A stretch of 64,000 nt of DNA from CAYWMY01 sp046352935 (GTDB taxonomy: Bacteria; Pseudomonadota; Gammaproteobacteria; Steroidobacterales; Steroidobacteraceae), in NCBI GenBank assembly GCA_046352935.1, contig JAXMGR010000021.1, forward strand, positions 8,634-72,633, in the 5' to 3' direction. A program made the position numbers and the translations under genes. The notes beneath the pieces are model-generated. The model ran no database searches, was not told the origin of the DNA, and saw only the letters and a list, made by a program, of their open reading frames with translations. This document shows, piece by piece, positions 8,616-18,882 of this stretch (position 1 is the stretch's first letter; every line of letters begins with the position of its first letter).

Positions 8616-10202
8616 ATGCTGACCTCCGTGATCTACCGCTTCGGCACCTTCGAGCTGGACACGTCCCGCGTCGAGCTGCGCGCGGACGGTGTGGTCCGGC
8701 CGCTGGAGCCGCAGGTGTTCGCGCTGCTCGCGCTGCTCGTCGAGAATCGCGAACGTCTGCTGTCGCGCGACGAAATCATCGAGAAGGTGTGGGATGGGCG
8801 CGTCGTGTCCGACGCGGCCGTGGCCAGCCGCATCAAGTCGGCGCGCCAGGCGCTGGGTGATGACGGCAAGGCGCAGCGATTCATCAAGACCGCCCACCGC
8901 CTGGGCTTCCGCTTCGTCGCCGAGGTGAGCGTCGCGCGCAGTCCCGCCGCGCCGCAGGTCGCCGACGAAGCTGCGGCAGCAGCCGATGCGGGTGCAGCAC
9001 CCGCGGCAGAGACGGTGCAGCCGTCGATCGCCGTGCTTCCCTTCCGCCTCATCGGCAGCCCCGGCCCGTATACGGCCATCGGGGACGCGCTGGCGGATGA
9101 ACTGATCATCGAGCTCGCGCGCCTGCGCTGGCTGTTCGTCACGGCCCGGGGCTCGTCTTTCCGTCTGCGCGAACCGGATGCCGACATGGGCGCGATCGGC
9201 CGCCTGCTCGGTGTGCGCTACTGTCTGTCGGGGACCGTCGAAGTCGCGGGAGCAGGACTCGCCGTCACGATCGAGCTCGTGGACACCCGCAACGACGGCA
9301 TCGTATGGGCAGACCGGTTCTCCGGGGCGCTCGACGACGTGCACCGGTTCCGTGCCGACATCGGTGCGCGAATCCTCACCGCGCTGGAGGCCCGGATTCC
9401 GCTGCACGAAGCCGCTCTGGCACGTCTCGCGGTGCCGGAGAGCCTCGACGCCTGGTCGGCCTATCACCTCGGCCTGCAGCACATGTACCGCTTCAACCGC
9501 CGGGACAACGCCGCGGCGACGGCGCTGTTCCAGCAGGCGGTGACCCTGGATCCCCACTTCGCGCGCGCCCACGCGGGCCTGTCTTTCGTGCACTTCCAGA
9601 CGGCGTTCCTGCGGCACACGGACGATCTCGCGGGCGAGATCCGGCTCGCACGTCGCTTCGCCGAGCGTGGCTGCGAATTCGACCCGCTGGACCCCTTCGT
9701 GAATTTCACGATGGGGCGCAGTTTCTGGCTCGAGGGTGATCTCGCGAGCGCGCTGATCTGGCTCGAACGGGCGACCTCGATCAGCCCCAACTACGCACAG
9801 GGCATCTATGCCCGCGCCTGGACCGAGACGCTGGCGGGACAAAGCCTCGAAGGCCGCCGGCACGTCGACCTGGCGATGCGCCTGAGTCCCCTCGATCCGC
9901 TCCACTACGCGATGCTGGGAACCCGGGCCTTCACGCACATGGTGCTGGGCGAGGACGCCGAGGCCGCCCTCTGGGCCGAGCGCGCCGCACGCGCGCCCGG
10001 CGCGCATGTGCTGATCGCCATGATCGCTGCGGCGGCCCATGGCCTGTCGGGTGACGACGTCCGTGCCGCGGCGTGGGCGGCCGATGTTCGGGCACGCAAC
10101 CCGGTGCTCACGCGCGAGGATTTCTTCCGTGCATTCCCCATGCGGCCCGAAGCGACGCGCGCACGCGTCGCGGATGCCCTTCTGCGCTGCGGATTGCGCT
10201 GA
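8616..10202 (+). CDS. Winged-helix (OmpR/CadC-type) regulator with TolB-like and TPR domains
   Basis: A 528-residue soluble regulator. Residues 1-105 form an OmpR/CadC-type winged helix (RFGTFELDTSRVELR, then LLSRDEIIEKVW and RLGFRF). An Ala-rich linker at about 110-135 leads into a TolB/FlgO-like domain (PSIAVLPF, residues 140-250). The rest is tetratricopeptide-like helical repeats (AATALFQQAVTLDPHFARAHAG and similar units). No membrane segment separates the domains, unlike CadC. ATG 8616 has no clear ribosome-binding site; GTG 8628 is an alternative. It is divergent from the tautomerase gene, a common arrangement for a local regulator. The signal is unknown. Confidence 0.83.
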   Translation: MLTSVIYRFGTFELDTSRVELRADGVVRPLEPQVFALLALLVENRERLLSRDEIIEKVWDGRVVSDAAVASRIKSARQALGDDGKAQRFIKTAHRLGFRFVAEVSVARSPAAPQVADEAAAAADAGAAPAAETVQPSIAVLPFRLIGSPGPYTAIGDALADELIIELARLRWLFVTARGSSFRLREPDADMGAIGRLLGVRYCLSGTVEVAGAGLAVTIELVDTRNDGIVWADRFSGALDDVHRFRADIGARILTALEARIPLHEAALARLAVPESLDAWSAYHLGLQHMYRFNRRDNAAATALFQQAVTLDPHFARAHAGLSFVHFQTAFLRHTDDLAGEIRLARRFAERGCEFDPLDPFVNFTMGRSFWLEGDLASALIWLERATSISPNYAQGIYARAWTETLAGQSLEGRRHVDLAMRLSPLDPLHYAMLGTRAFTHMVLGEDAEAALWAERAARAPGAHVLIAMIAAAAHGLSGDDVRAAAWAADVRARNPVLTREDFFRAFPMRPEATRARVADALLRCGLR

Positions 10203-10252
10203 GCGCCCGCGATCGGCGCGGACGGCGCGACCGCGATCGGCACGCACGAAGA

Positions 10253-10276
10253 AAAGGCCCCGTTCCCGGGGCCTTT
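10253..10276. terminator. Bidirectional intrinsic terminator
   Basis: A perfect 10-bp stem, AAAGGCCCCG, with a TTCC loop and the complement CGGGGCCTTT. A/T runs on both sides of the stem would serve transcripts arriving from both directions. It lies between the convergent TPR regulator and hppA. Confidence 0.8.
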
Positions 10277-10333
10277 CCTGATCAACCGACGGCACTGCGA
10301 AGCGCGGGCCTCGCAGCGTGGCCGTTCAGATCC

Positions 10334-12382
<2,049 letters not shown>

Positions 12383-12417
12383 CAGGGCTCCTCCCCGCAA
12401 GGGATTGTTATACGCAA

Positions 12418-12439
12418 CCGGGCCCGTCGTCGGGCCCGG
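12418..12439 (-). terminator. GC-rich hairpin between pfp and hppA
   Basis: A perfect 9-bp stem (CCGGGCCCG / CGGGCCCGG) with a 4-base loop, just after the pfp stop and before the hppA start. On the minus strand it is followed by TTGCG rather than a long T-run. It could be a partial terminator or an attenuating/processing hairpin that sets the pfp:hppA ratio. Confidence 0.45.
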
Positions 12440-12450
12440 AGGGGGCGCGA

Positions 12451-13737
12451 CTATATCACGAAGTCCGTTTTCAGCTTCCGGCGCACGGCGACGAGCTTCG
12501 GCCGGACGTAGTCGGGGAGGCCGTTGCGGTAGGGGGGGTAGGCCTCGCCCGCGATGAGCGGTTCGAGATAGCGCCGGCAGGCGGCCGTGATGCCGAAACC
12601 GTCCTCGGTGATGTAATGGCGCGGGACCATTTTTTCCTTGTTGGCCACGGAGTTGAGCGGCACGTGGCCGATGGTCCAGCGGTAGGGCTTCGACGACCGG
12701 CGCAGGATCACCGGCATCACCGATTGATGCCCCGCCACCGCCAGCTCGACCGCGGCCCGGCCGACCGCGAAGGCCTGCTCCACGTCGGTCTTCGAGGCGA
12801 TGTGGCGGGCGGCCCGCTGCAGGTAGTCCGCCAGCGCCCAGTGGTACTTGAGGCCGAGCCTGTCCTTGACGAGCGCGGCGACGGCCGGCGCGGCGCCGCC
12901 GAGCTGCGTGTGGCCGAAAGCGTCCTTCGTACCCATGTCGGCGAGGAACCGGCCGTCCGCATGGTGGACGCCCTCCGACACGACGATGACGCAGTAGCCC
13001 ACGTCGGCGACGGTCTGCTTCACGCGGGCGAGGAAGCGCTCCTCGTCGAAGGCGATCTCGGGGAACAGGATGATGTGCGGCGGATCGCCAGCCCTGCGGC
13101 CCGCGAGCCCGCCCGCGGCCGCGATCCAGCCCGCATGGCGCCCCATGACCTCGAGGATGAACACCCGCGTGGAGGTGCGCGACATGGAGGCGACGTCGAG
13201 CGCGGCCTCCCTCGTCGACACGGCGACGTACTTGGCGACCGAGCCGAAGCCCGGGCAGCAGTCGGTTTCGGGCAGGTCGTTGTCGACGGTCTTCGGCACG
13301 CCGATGCAGGTGACCGGGTAGCCGAGCCGGTCGCCGATCTCGGCCAGCTTCGCGGCGGTGTCCATGGAGTCGTTGCCGCCGTTGTAGAAGAAGTAGCCGA
13401 TGTCGTGGGCGCGGAAGACCTCGATGAGGCGCTCGTATTTCGCGCGGTCCTTGTCGAGGTCGCGGAGCTTGTAGCGCGCCGAGCCGAACGCACCGGCCGG
13501 TGTCCAGGTCAGCGCCTTGACGGTCGCGGCGTCCATGCGGCCCGTGTCGATGAGGTTCTCGGTGAGCGCCCCGACGATGCCGTCGCGACCCGCATAGAGC
13601 CGCCCGATCTGGCGTGGATGGCGGCGGCAGGCCGTGATCACGCCCGCCGCCGAGGCGTTGATGACGGCCGTGACCCCGCCGGACTGGGCGTAGAAGGCGT
13701 TGCGCGGAGCGGGTCTGGCCGACTTCTTCGTGCTCAT
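12451..13737 (-). CDS. pfp: Pyrophosphate-dependent 6-phosphofructokinase
   Basis: A 428-residue phosphofructokinase that phosphorylates fructose-6-phosphate. Features marking the PPi-dependent class are Asp-123 in GGNDS, where ATP enzymes have Gly, and Lys-149 in PKTVDND, where ATP enzymes have Gly-Thr. Asp-152 is the catalytic base and MGRHAGW is the F6P-binding motif. The first position of the usual GGDD is Asn-122. ATG 13737 has an AAGGA-like site upstream; an upstream in-frame start would add a non-conserved tail. It is followed by hppA, so PPi can be spent either in glycolysis or on proton pumping. The reaction is reversible, so it may also serve gluconeogenesis. Confidence 0.92.
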   Translation of the reverse strand: MSTKKSARPAPRNAFYAQSGGVTAVINASAAGVITACRRHPRQIGRLYAGRDGIVGALTENLIDTGRMDAATVKALTWTPAGAFGSARYKLRDLDKDRAKYERLIEVFRAHDIGYFFYNGGNDSMDTAAKLAEIGDRLGYPVTCIGVPKTVDNDLPETDCCPGFGSVAKYVAVSTREAALDVASMSRTSTRVFILEVMGRHAGWIAAAGGLAGRRAGDPPHIILFPEIAFDEERFLARVKQTVADVGYCVIVVSEGVHHADGRFLADMGTKDAFGHTQLGGAAPAVAALVKDRLGLKYHWALADYLQRAARHIASKTDVEQAFAVGRAAVELAVAGHQSVMPVILRRSSKPYRWTIGHVPLNSVANKEKMVPRHYITEDGFGITAACRRYLEPLIAGEAYPPYRNGLPDYVRPKLVAVRRKLKTDFVI

Positions 13738-13886
13738 GGGCGGTCCTTGCGAAAGCCCCGGTCGGGGCGTCGATGCCGGTTGGCGCAAGGATAGCCCATC
13801 GCTCCCCCGTTTGACGTGTCCGGACGCGGCGGGCAGGATGGCCGCCGCACGCCCGGCGCCCGCCGGCGTCCGTGGAGAGTCGACGA

Positions 13887-14540
13887 ATGCGTTTGGTGTT
13901 GTTGGGTGCGCCGGGATCCGGTAAGGGCACCCAGTCGCAGAAGCTGGTGCAGAAGTACGGTGTCCCGCAGATCTCGACGGGCGATCTGCTGCGCGAAGCG
14001 GTCCGCACCGGCACGGAGTACGGGCGGAAGGCCAGGGCGGCGATGGATGCCGGCGGCCTTGTCGACGACTCGATCGTGCTCGGCATCATCCGCGAGCGGC
14101 TGGCCGAGCCCGATGCGGCCCGCGGCTTCATCCTCGACGGCTTTCCGCGCAACACGGCGCAGGCCGACGCGCTCGGGCGGCTGCTCGAAGACATCGGCAA
14201 GCCGCTGCAGGCGGTCGTGCTGATGCAGGTCGACACGGGTGCGCTCTTCAAGCGCTTGACCGGTCGGCGTACCTGCAGGGTCTGCGGCGCGGTGTTCAAC
14301 GTGCACACGAATCCGCCCGTGCCGGGTCCCGCCGGCACGCCCTGCGCCCAGGGGCACGATCTCGCGCAGCGCGCCGACGACAACGAAGCGACCATCGGCA
14401 AGCGGCTCGAGGTCTACGAACAGCAGACGGCGCCGCTCATCGAGTACTACCGCGGTCGGGGCCTGCTCAGGGTCGTCGATGCCGACGGTGAGCTGGATAC
14501 CGTGTTCGCGCGCCTCGAGAAGGCGCTGCCCGCGGCCTGA
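13887..14540 (+). CDS. adk: Adenylate kinase
   Basis: A 217-residue long-form adenylate kinase interconverting ATP, AMP and ADP. The P-loop GAPGSGKGT is at residues 7-15, the NMP-binding segment is STGDLLR, and GFPRNTAQA follows the second core strand. The LID region has CRVCGAVFN plus a later Cys, which suggests a partly retained zinc-binding LID. ATG 13887 has a GGAGA site about 9 bases upstream. It is divergent from pfp, which makes the nucleotide/PPi balance a shared theme of this locus. Confidence 0.95.
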   Translation: MRLVLLGAPGSGKGTQSQKLVQKYGVPQISTGDLLREAVRTGTEYGRKARAAMDAGGLVDDSIVLGIIRERLAEPDAARGFILDGFPRNTAQADALGRLLEDIGKPLQAVVLMQVDTGALFKRLTGRRTCRVCGAVFNVHTNPPVPGPAGTPCAQGHDLAQRADDNEATIGKRLEVYEQQTAPLIEYYRGRGLLRVVDADGELDTVFARLEKALPAA

Positions 14541-14549
14541 GCGAAGCCA

Positions 14550-14940
14550 GGGACATTCTCCCTGAGATGACCCTGAGATGCCCCTGAGATGACGGACGCA
14601 GGACGCGCGGGCTGCGGACGGAGGGGTCATTCCCGATTTCCGGCAGCGTCGCGTCCAGGCGCGGGCTGCAACGGAGAGATCGCCTCGGCTCGCGGGAAGA
14701 ATTACGCGAGCCTCGCCGACTCTCCTGCGCGCCCGCGCCGGGCGATGCTGGCGATGGAAATCGGGAATGGGGGGGAGCGGGACATTCTTGCTGACTGCCG
14801 CGGCGTATCAGGCGCGCGGGCGCGCAGGAGGGCCCCGAGGCGAGCGTAAAGATCTGGCGCGAGACGAGGGGCCCTCCGTCCGCAGCCCGCGCGTCCTGCG
14901 ACCGTCGTCATCTCAGGAAATGAAGCATGTCCCCATTCCT
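14550..14940. repeat. Composite palindromic repeat (type B nested with type A)
   Basis: This fills the 429-base gap between adk and rnd; no gene is seen in it. Bases 14601-14625 are an exact inverted match of 14872-14896. Inside lies a type B unit bounded by CATTCCCGATTTCC (14628-14641) and its complement (14756-14769). Next to it is a type A unit at about 14779-14934 whose right end is the complement of GGGGACATGCTTCATTTCC. Outside the 25-bp repeats both flanks carry CCTGAGATGACG in inverted orientation. The left flank has three CCTGAGATG copies in a row. The same composite occurs reversed at 63452-63747. Confidence 0.85.
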
Positions 14941-14969
14941 GCATTCCTGAGGCCCGTTCCCGAGAGGCG

Positions 14970-16088
14970 TCAGCCGAGTGCCGCGACGAGCGGCAGACCG
15001 GCGACCTCGCGCCGCCAGCCGGCGAGCACGGGCAGCGTGCGCTCGCCGCGCAGCAGCGCGGTCAGTTCGCGGCGCGTCGCGAGCACTTCGGGCTGGATGC
15101 CGAGTTCCGCGCCGATACCTCGCAGGCGATCCTGCAGGCGCCTGAGCAGCGCGTTCTCCTCCGGCGTCAACCGTTCCTCCGCGGGAGCCGCGGGCGCTTC
15201 GCCTTCCTCGGGCCGCGCCGCGGCGATCACGTCCAGCAGCTCGCGCCCGCTGCGTTCAACGGTGCCCGCGGCGATACCCGGCAGCGCGGCAAGCGCCGCG
15301 AGTGTCGCGGGCCGCAGGCGCGCGGCGTCACGCAGGGTCTCATCCGTCAGGATCCAGCCGCGCGGCAGGTTGCGCCGCATGGCGCGCGCCTCGCGCCACG
15401 CCGCCAGCGCGCGCAGTGCGGCGCGTTCCTGCGGGACCAGCCGGTCCGCGCCCTTGAATCGCTGCCAGGCGCGTTCGGGCTCCGTCACGTAGAGCGCCGG
15501 GTCCTGCAGCGCGCGGCAGTCCTCCTGGAGCCAGGGCAGACGTCCGAGCGCGTCGAGGCGCGTGCCCAGCTCGTCGCGCAGCGTCTCCAGATGGCGCACG
15601 TCGTCGGCTGCGTAGTGCAGCTGTTCCGGGGACAGCGGACGGCGGGCCCAGTCCGTGCGCGCATGGCCCTTCGTGAGCACGATGCCGGTGATCTTCGCCA
15701 CGAGTTCGCCGTAGCCCATCTGCGCGGGGTGGCCGAGCAGGGCCGCTGCGATCTGTGTGTCGAACACGGGCGCCGCGACTCCGCCCAGCAGGGGATACAG
15801 GACCTCGAGGTCCTGGCGGGCGGCGTGCAGGATCTTGACCTGCGCCGTGTCGCCGAGCAGGGCCGCGACCGGCGACAGATCGGTGATCGCGAGCGGGTCG
15901 ACGAGCGCGATGCGTCCGCGGCCGGCGAGCTGCAGCAGGCAGAGCCGTGCGTAGTACGTGCGTTCGCGCATGAACTCGGTGTCGAGCGCGATGGCGGGCA
16001 GTCCGGCGAAGCTGGCCGTGGCGTCGGTGAGCTGCGCCGGGTCGGTCACGAGCAGGGAGGCGGGCACTTCGGGAAATCGCTTGTACAA
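14970..16088 (-). CDS. rnd: Ribonuclease D (tRNA 3'-processing exonuclease)
   Basis: A 372-residue 3'-5' exoribonuclease of the DEDDy class. The exonuclease motifs are DTEF (residues 36-39), HAARQDLEVL, and YAADDV with the tyrosine of motif III. One or two HRDC domains occupy about 210-370 (QERAALRALAAWREARA and TPEENALLRRLQDRL). The longest frame starts at TTG 16088. A good promoter places transcription only about 9 bases before it and no ribosome-binding site is seen, so GTG 16067 is an equally likely start. It is divergent from the membrane-protein gene. Confidence 0.9.
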   Translation of the reverse strand: MYKRFPEVPASLLVTDPAQLTDATASFAGLPAIALDTEFMRERTYYARLCLLQLAGRGRIALVDPLAITDLSPVAALLGDTAQVKILHAARQDLEVLYPLLGGVAAPVFDTQIAAALLGHPAQMGYGELVAKITGIVLTKGHARTDWARRPLSPEQLHYAADDVRHLETLRDELGTRLDALGRLPWLQEDCRALQDPALYVTEPERAWQRFKGADRLVPQERAALRALAAWREARAMRRNLPRGWILTDETLRDAARLRPATLAALAALPGIAAGTVERSGRELLDVIAAARPEEGEAPAAPAEERLTPEENALLRRLQDRLRGIGAELGIQPEVLATRRELTALLRGERTLPVLAGWRREVAGLPLVAALG

Positions 16089-16103
16089 TCGGGAAGGCGC
16101 GCC

Positions 16104-16132
16104 ATTATGCCGGCGCGTCCGGGTGAACCCAA
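16104..16132 (-). promoter_or_regulatory. Sigma-70-type promoter for rnd
   Basis: On the minus strand TTGGGT (16127-16132) and CATAAT (16104-16109) are separated by exactly 17 bases. The expected transcription start is near 16097. Confidence 0.55.
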
Positions 16133-16192
16133 ACGCGGAGGCTGAATCGACGGTGCGGCGCAGGCCGCCCGTGCGGGGGTGTGGTCACGGCA

Positions 16193-16708
16193 ATGTTCGC
16201 GTATCTGAAGCTCTTCCTCGACATCTGCCTGTGGCGCCGCGACCCGAGCCACGTGCCGGCCTCCGCGAGCCTGTTCGTGCTGCTCGCCGTGCTGTACTGG
16301 GTGTCGAGCCTGGCGCAGGCCTGGGTGGCCTATGGCGCGGGTCACCTGGTGCTGCAGGCGTCCCTGGACCTCGCGCTCACGCTCGGCTTCTTCTGGCTCG
16401 TGCTCGCGGTCGCGCGACGCGCGCACCGATACCGTCAGACGGGCGCGGCGCTCATGGGCACGAGCGTGCTGGTGACCCCGCTCATGATGGCGCTGCTCTC
16501 GCTGCGCGAGACCGTGAGGAACCCTTACCCGCTCGCGGTCCTCGTCTGGGCGGCGATGGTGTTCGCCATCGTCTGGTACCTCTTCGTCGTCGGGCACATC
16601 CTGCGCGCGGCGCTCGATACCGGCCTGCCGACGGCGATGGGCGTCTCGATCGCGTATTTCCTGGCGGGCGCGGCCGTGGCGGGGGTGCTGTTCCCGCCCG
16701 CCACCTGA
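16193..16708 (+). CDS. Small integral membrane protein of unknown function
   Basis: A 171-residue protein with about four hydrophobic helices, at roughly 27-45, 52-72, 87-103 and 118-165 (the last region probably two segments). A short amphipathic N-terminus (MFAYLKLFLDICLWRRD) precedes them. No catalytic motif is seen. ATG 16193 is used; a GTG 12 bases upstream is possible. It lies 26 bases before mpl on the same strand and is probably co-transcribed with it. A Yip1-like fold is conceivable but cannot be claimed. Confidence 0.75.
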   Translation: MFAYLKLFLDICLWRRDPSHVPASASLFVLLAVLYWVSSLAQAWVAYGAGHLVLQASLDLALTLGFFWLVLAVARRAHRYRQTGAALMGTSVLVTPLMMALLSLRETVRNPYPLAVLVWAAMVFAIVWYLFVVGHILRAALDTGLPTAMGVSIAYFLAGAAVAGVLFPPAT

Positions 16709-16734
16709 CCCGTCGAGACACCAGGACCGACTGC

Positions 16735-18114
16735 ATGCACGTCCACATCCTCGGCATCTGCGGCACGTTCATGGGCGGCATCGCGGCGCTCGCGAAGGCG
16801 GCCGGCCACCGCGTCACGGGTTCGGATGCCAATGTCTATCCGCCGATGAGCACGCAGCTCGAGGCGCTCGGCATCGGGCTCATCGAGGGCTACGATCCCG
16901 CGCAGCTCGACCTGGATCCCGACGTCGTCGTCGTCGGCAACGTGATGAGCCGCGGGCGGCCCATCGTCGAGCGCCTGCTCGACAGCGGACGGCCCTACAC
17001 CTCCGGGCCGGAGTGGCTCGCGCGCGAGGTCCTGCAGGGCCGCCATGTGATCGCCGTCGCCGGCACCCACGGCAAGACGACGACGACGAGCCTCGTGGCA
17101 TGGATCCTCGAACACGCCGGACTGGAGCCCGGGTTCCTCATCGGTGGCTCGCCGTCGAACTTCGACTTCTCGGCACGGCTCGGGGCGCCGGACGCGCCCT
17201 TCGTCGTCGAGGCCGACGAGTACGACACCGCGTTCTTCGACAAGCGCGCGAAGTTCGTGCACTACCGGCCGCGCACGGCGATCCTCAACAACCTCGAATT
17301 CGACCACGCCGACATCTACCCCGACCTCGCGGCCATCCAGCAGCAGTTCCATCTGCTGCTGCGTATGGTGCCGGGCGGCGGCCGGCTCGTCGTGAACGCT
17401 GCCGCGCCCGCGCTCGCGGAAGTCATCGCGCGTGGCTGCTGGACGCCGCAGGAGCGTTTCACGAGCCGTTCGGGGCTCGCTGCGGACTGGACCGCCGAAC
17501 CCGTCGCGGCCGACTGCAGCGAGTTCGAGGTGCTCGCCGCCGGTGCGCGCGTCGGGCGCGTGCGCTGGGACATGATCGGCGACCACAACGTCGACAACGC
17601 GCTCGCCGCCATTGCCGCGGCGCGGCAGGCGGGTGTCGAACCCGCCCGTGCCGTCGCGGCGCTCGGTGCGTTCCGCGGCATCCGGCGCCGCATGGAAGTG
17701 CGCGGCAGCGCAGGCGGCATCACCGTCTACGACGACTTCGCGCATCACCCGACCGCGATCGCGACGACCCTCGCGGGCCTGCGCCGCCGTGTCGGCGCGG
17801 CGCGGATCGTCGCGGTGCTGGAACCGCGCTCGAACACCATGAAGCTCGGCGTGCAGCGCGACGAACTGCCCGCGTCGCTCGGTGCCGCGGACCGTGTCTG
17901 GTTCCATCGTCCCGCGGATCTGGGCTGGGACCTGCAGGCCGTCGCGGAGCGCCTGGACGGCCGCGGCGCCGTTGCGACCGACGTCGGGTCGCTCGTCACG
18001 AGCCTCGCCGCGGAGCTGCGTCCGGGTGATCACGTGCTCGTGATGTCGAACGGCGGCTTCGGAGGCCTGCACGAAAAGCTGCTCGAGGCCCTGCGGGCGC
18101 GACGCGGCGTGTGA
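16735..18114 (+). CDS. mpl: UDP-N-acetylmuramate:L-Ala-gamma-D-Glu-meso-Dap ligase
   Basis: A 459-residue Mur-ligase-family enzyme that reattaches the recycled murein tripeptide to UDP-MurNAc. It has the N-terminal Rossmann GICGTFMGG, ATP-binding GTHGKT at residues 110-115, VEADEYDTAFFDKR, and the LNNLEFDHADIY metal/substrate motif. These features separate Mpl from MurC. A YDDFAHHPTAI motif sits in the C-terminal domain. ATG 16735 has AGGA 9 bases upstream. It points to an active peptidoglycan-recycling pathway. Confidence 0.95.
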   Translation: MHVHILGICGTFMGGIAALAKAAGHRVTGSDANVYPPMSTQLEALGIGLIEGYDPAQLDLDPDVVVVGNVMSRGRPIVERLLDSGRPYTSGPEWLAREVLQGRHVIAVAGTHGKTTTTSLVAWILEHAGLEPGFLIGGSPSNFDFSARLGAPDAPFVVEADEYDTAFFDKRAKFVHYRPRTAILNNLEFDHADIYPDLAAIQQQFHLLLRMVPGGGRLVVNAAAPALAEVIARGCWTPQERFTSRSGLAADWTAEPVAADCSEFEVLAAGARVGRVRWDMIGDHNVDNALAAIAAARQAGVEPARAVAALGAFRGIRRRMEVRGSAGGITVYDDFAHHPTAIATTLAGLRRRVGAARIVAVLEPRSNTMKLGVQRDELPASLGAADRVWFHRPADLGWDLQAVAERLDGRGAVATDVGSLVTSLAAELRPGDHVLVMSNGGFGGLHEKLLEALRARRGV

Positions 18115-18255
18115 CCGGTGCGATGCCGTTTCCGGCGGTTCGCGCCTGATTTGCGTGCGCCGTCGCGCGGGCCCGGCGTCATACTGTGATCGACCGGCGT
18201 GCGCCGTCGGCCCGCGACGGGCGGGCCGCGCGGTACCTCAGGCGATGGAGACCCG

Positions 18256-18843
18256 ATGGCCGAGACGCGTGAGCTGCCGCTGTTTCCGCTGAACACCGTG
18301 CTGTTCCCGGGCGGACCGCTGCCGCTGCGCATCTTCGAGACACGCTATGTCGACATGGTCCGCCACTGCATGCGCCAGGACAGCGGCTTCGGTGTCGTGC
18401 TGATCCTGCGGGGGCGCGAGGTCGGCATCGGCGCGGAGACCGTGGCGATCGGGACCGAGGCGCGCATCGTCGATTTCAACCGCGTCGACAACGGCCTGCT
18501 CGGTATCGCGTGCGTCGGCCAGCAGCGTATCCGGGTCGTCGACACGTGTCGCCAGCCCGACGGCCTGCTCATCGGCCGTGTCGAGGACGTGCCCGCGGAT
18601 CCGCCGCTCCCGGTGCCACCCGAGTTCTCCGCGCTCGCGGATGCGGCACGCCGCGTGGTCACGGAGCTCGGGCAGGTCTATGCGCGTGTCGTGCGCCATT
18701 TCGGCGATTCGGCCTGGGTCGGATACCGGCTGTCGGAGGTGCTGCCGATCGCCATGTCCGAGAAGCAGGCGCTGCTCGAACTCACCGATGCGCACCGGCG
18801 CCTGCAGCTGCTGGCGGGCCTGATCGAGATGAAGGAGTCCTGA
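18256..18843 (+). CDS. Lon N-terminal-domain protein (LON substrate-binding domain only)
   Basis: A 195-residue protein made only of the LON N-terminal (PUA-like) domain. Recognisable parts are ELPLFPLNTVLFPGGPLPLRI at the start, FETRYVDMVRHCM, and a helical C-terminal segment ending in LLAGLIEMKES. It lacks the AAA and Ser-Lys protease domains of Lon. Such stand-alone proteins are widespread in proteobacteria and are usually annotated as peptidase S16-like, without a proven role. ATG 18256 follows GGAGACCCG. Confidence 0.85.
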   Translation: MAETRELPLFPLNTVLFPGGPLPLRIFETRYVDMVRHCMRQDSGFGVVLILRGREVGIGAETVAIGTEARIVDFNRVDNGLLGIACVGQQRIRVVDTCRQPDGLLIGRVEDVPADPPLPVPPEFSALADAARRVVTELGQVYARVVRHFGDSAWVGYRLSEVLPIAMSEKQALLELTDAHRRLQLLAGLIEMKES

Positions 18844-18882
18844 GCCGTCGCCGAGGGGCCGGACTGGCTCCTGGCCGTGGCT

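Noticed and set aside
12383..14401. In-frame upstream extension of hppA through the pfp region (giving a 1355-codon frame)
   Set aside because: The true hppA start is ATG 12382 with GGAGGAG. The upstream part runs over pfp and adk in non-coding frames, so this is not a fusion.
14550..14940. The repeat-rich gaps as small protein genes (several short open frames cross them)
   Set aside because: The same frames recur at every copy because the DNA repeats, they lack ribosome-binding sites, and the sequence is palindromic.
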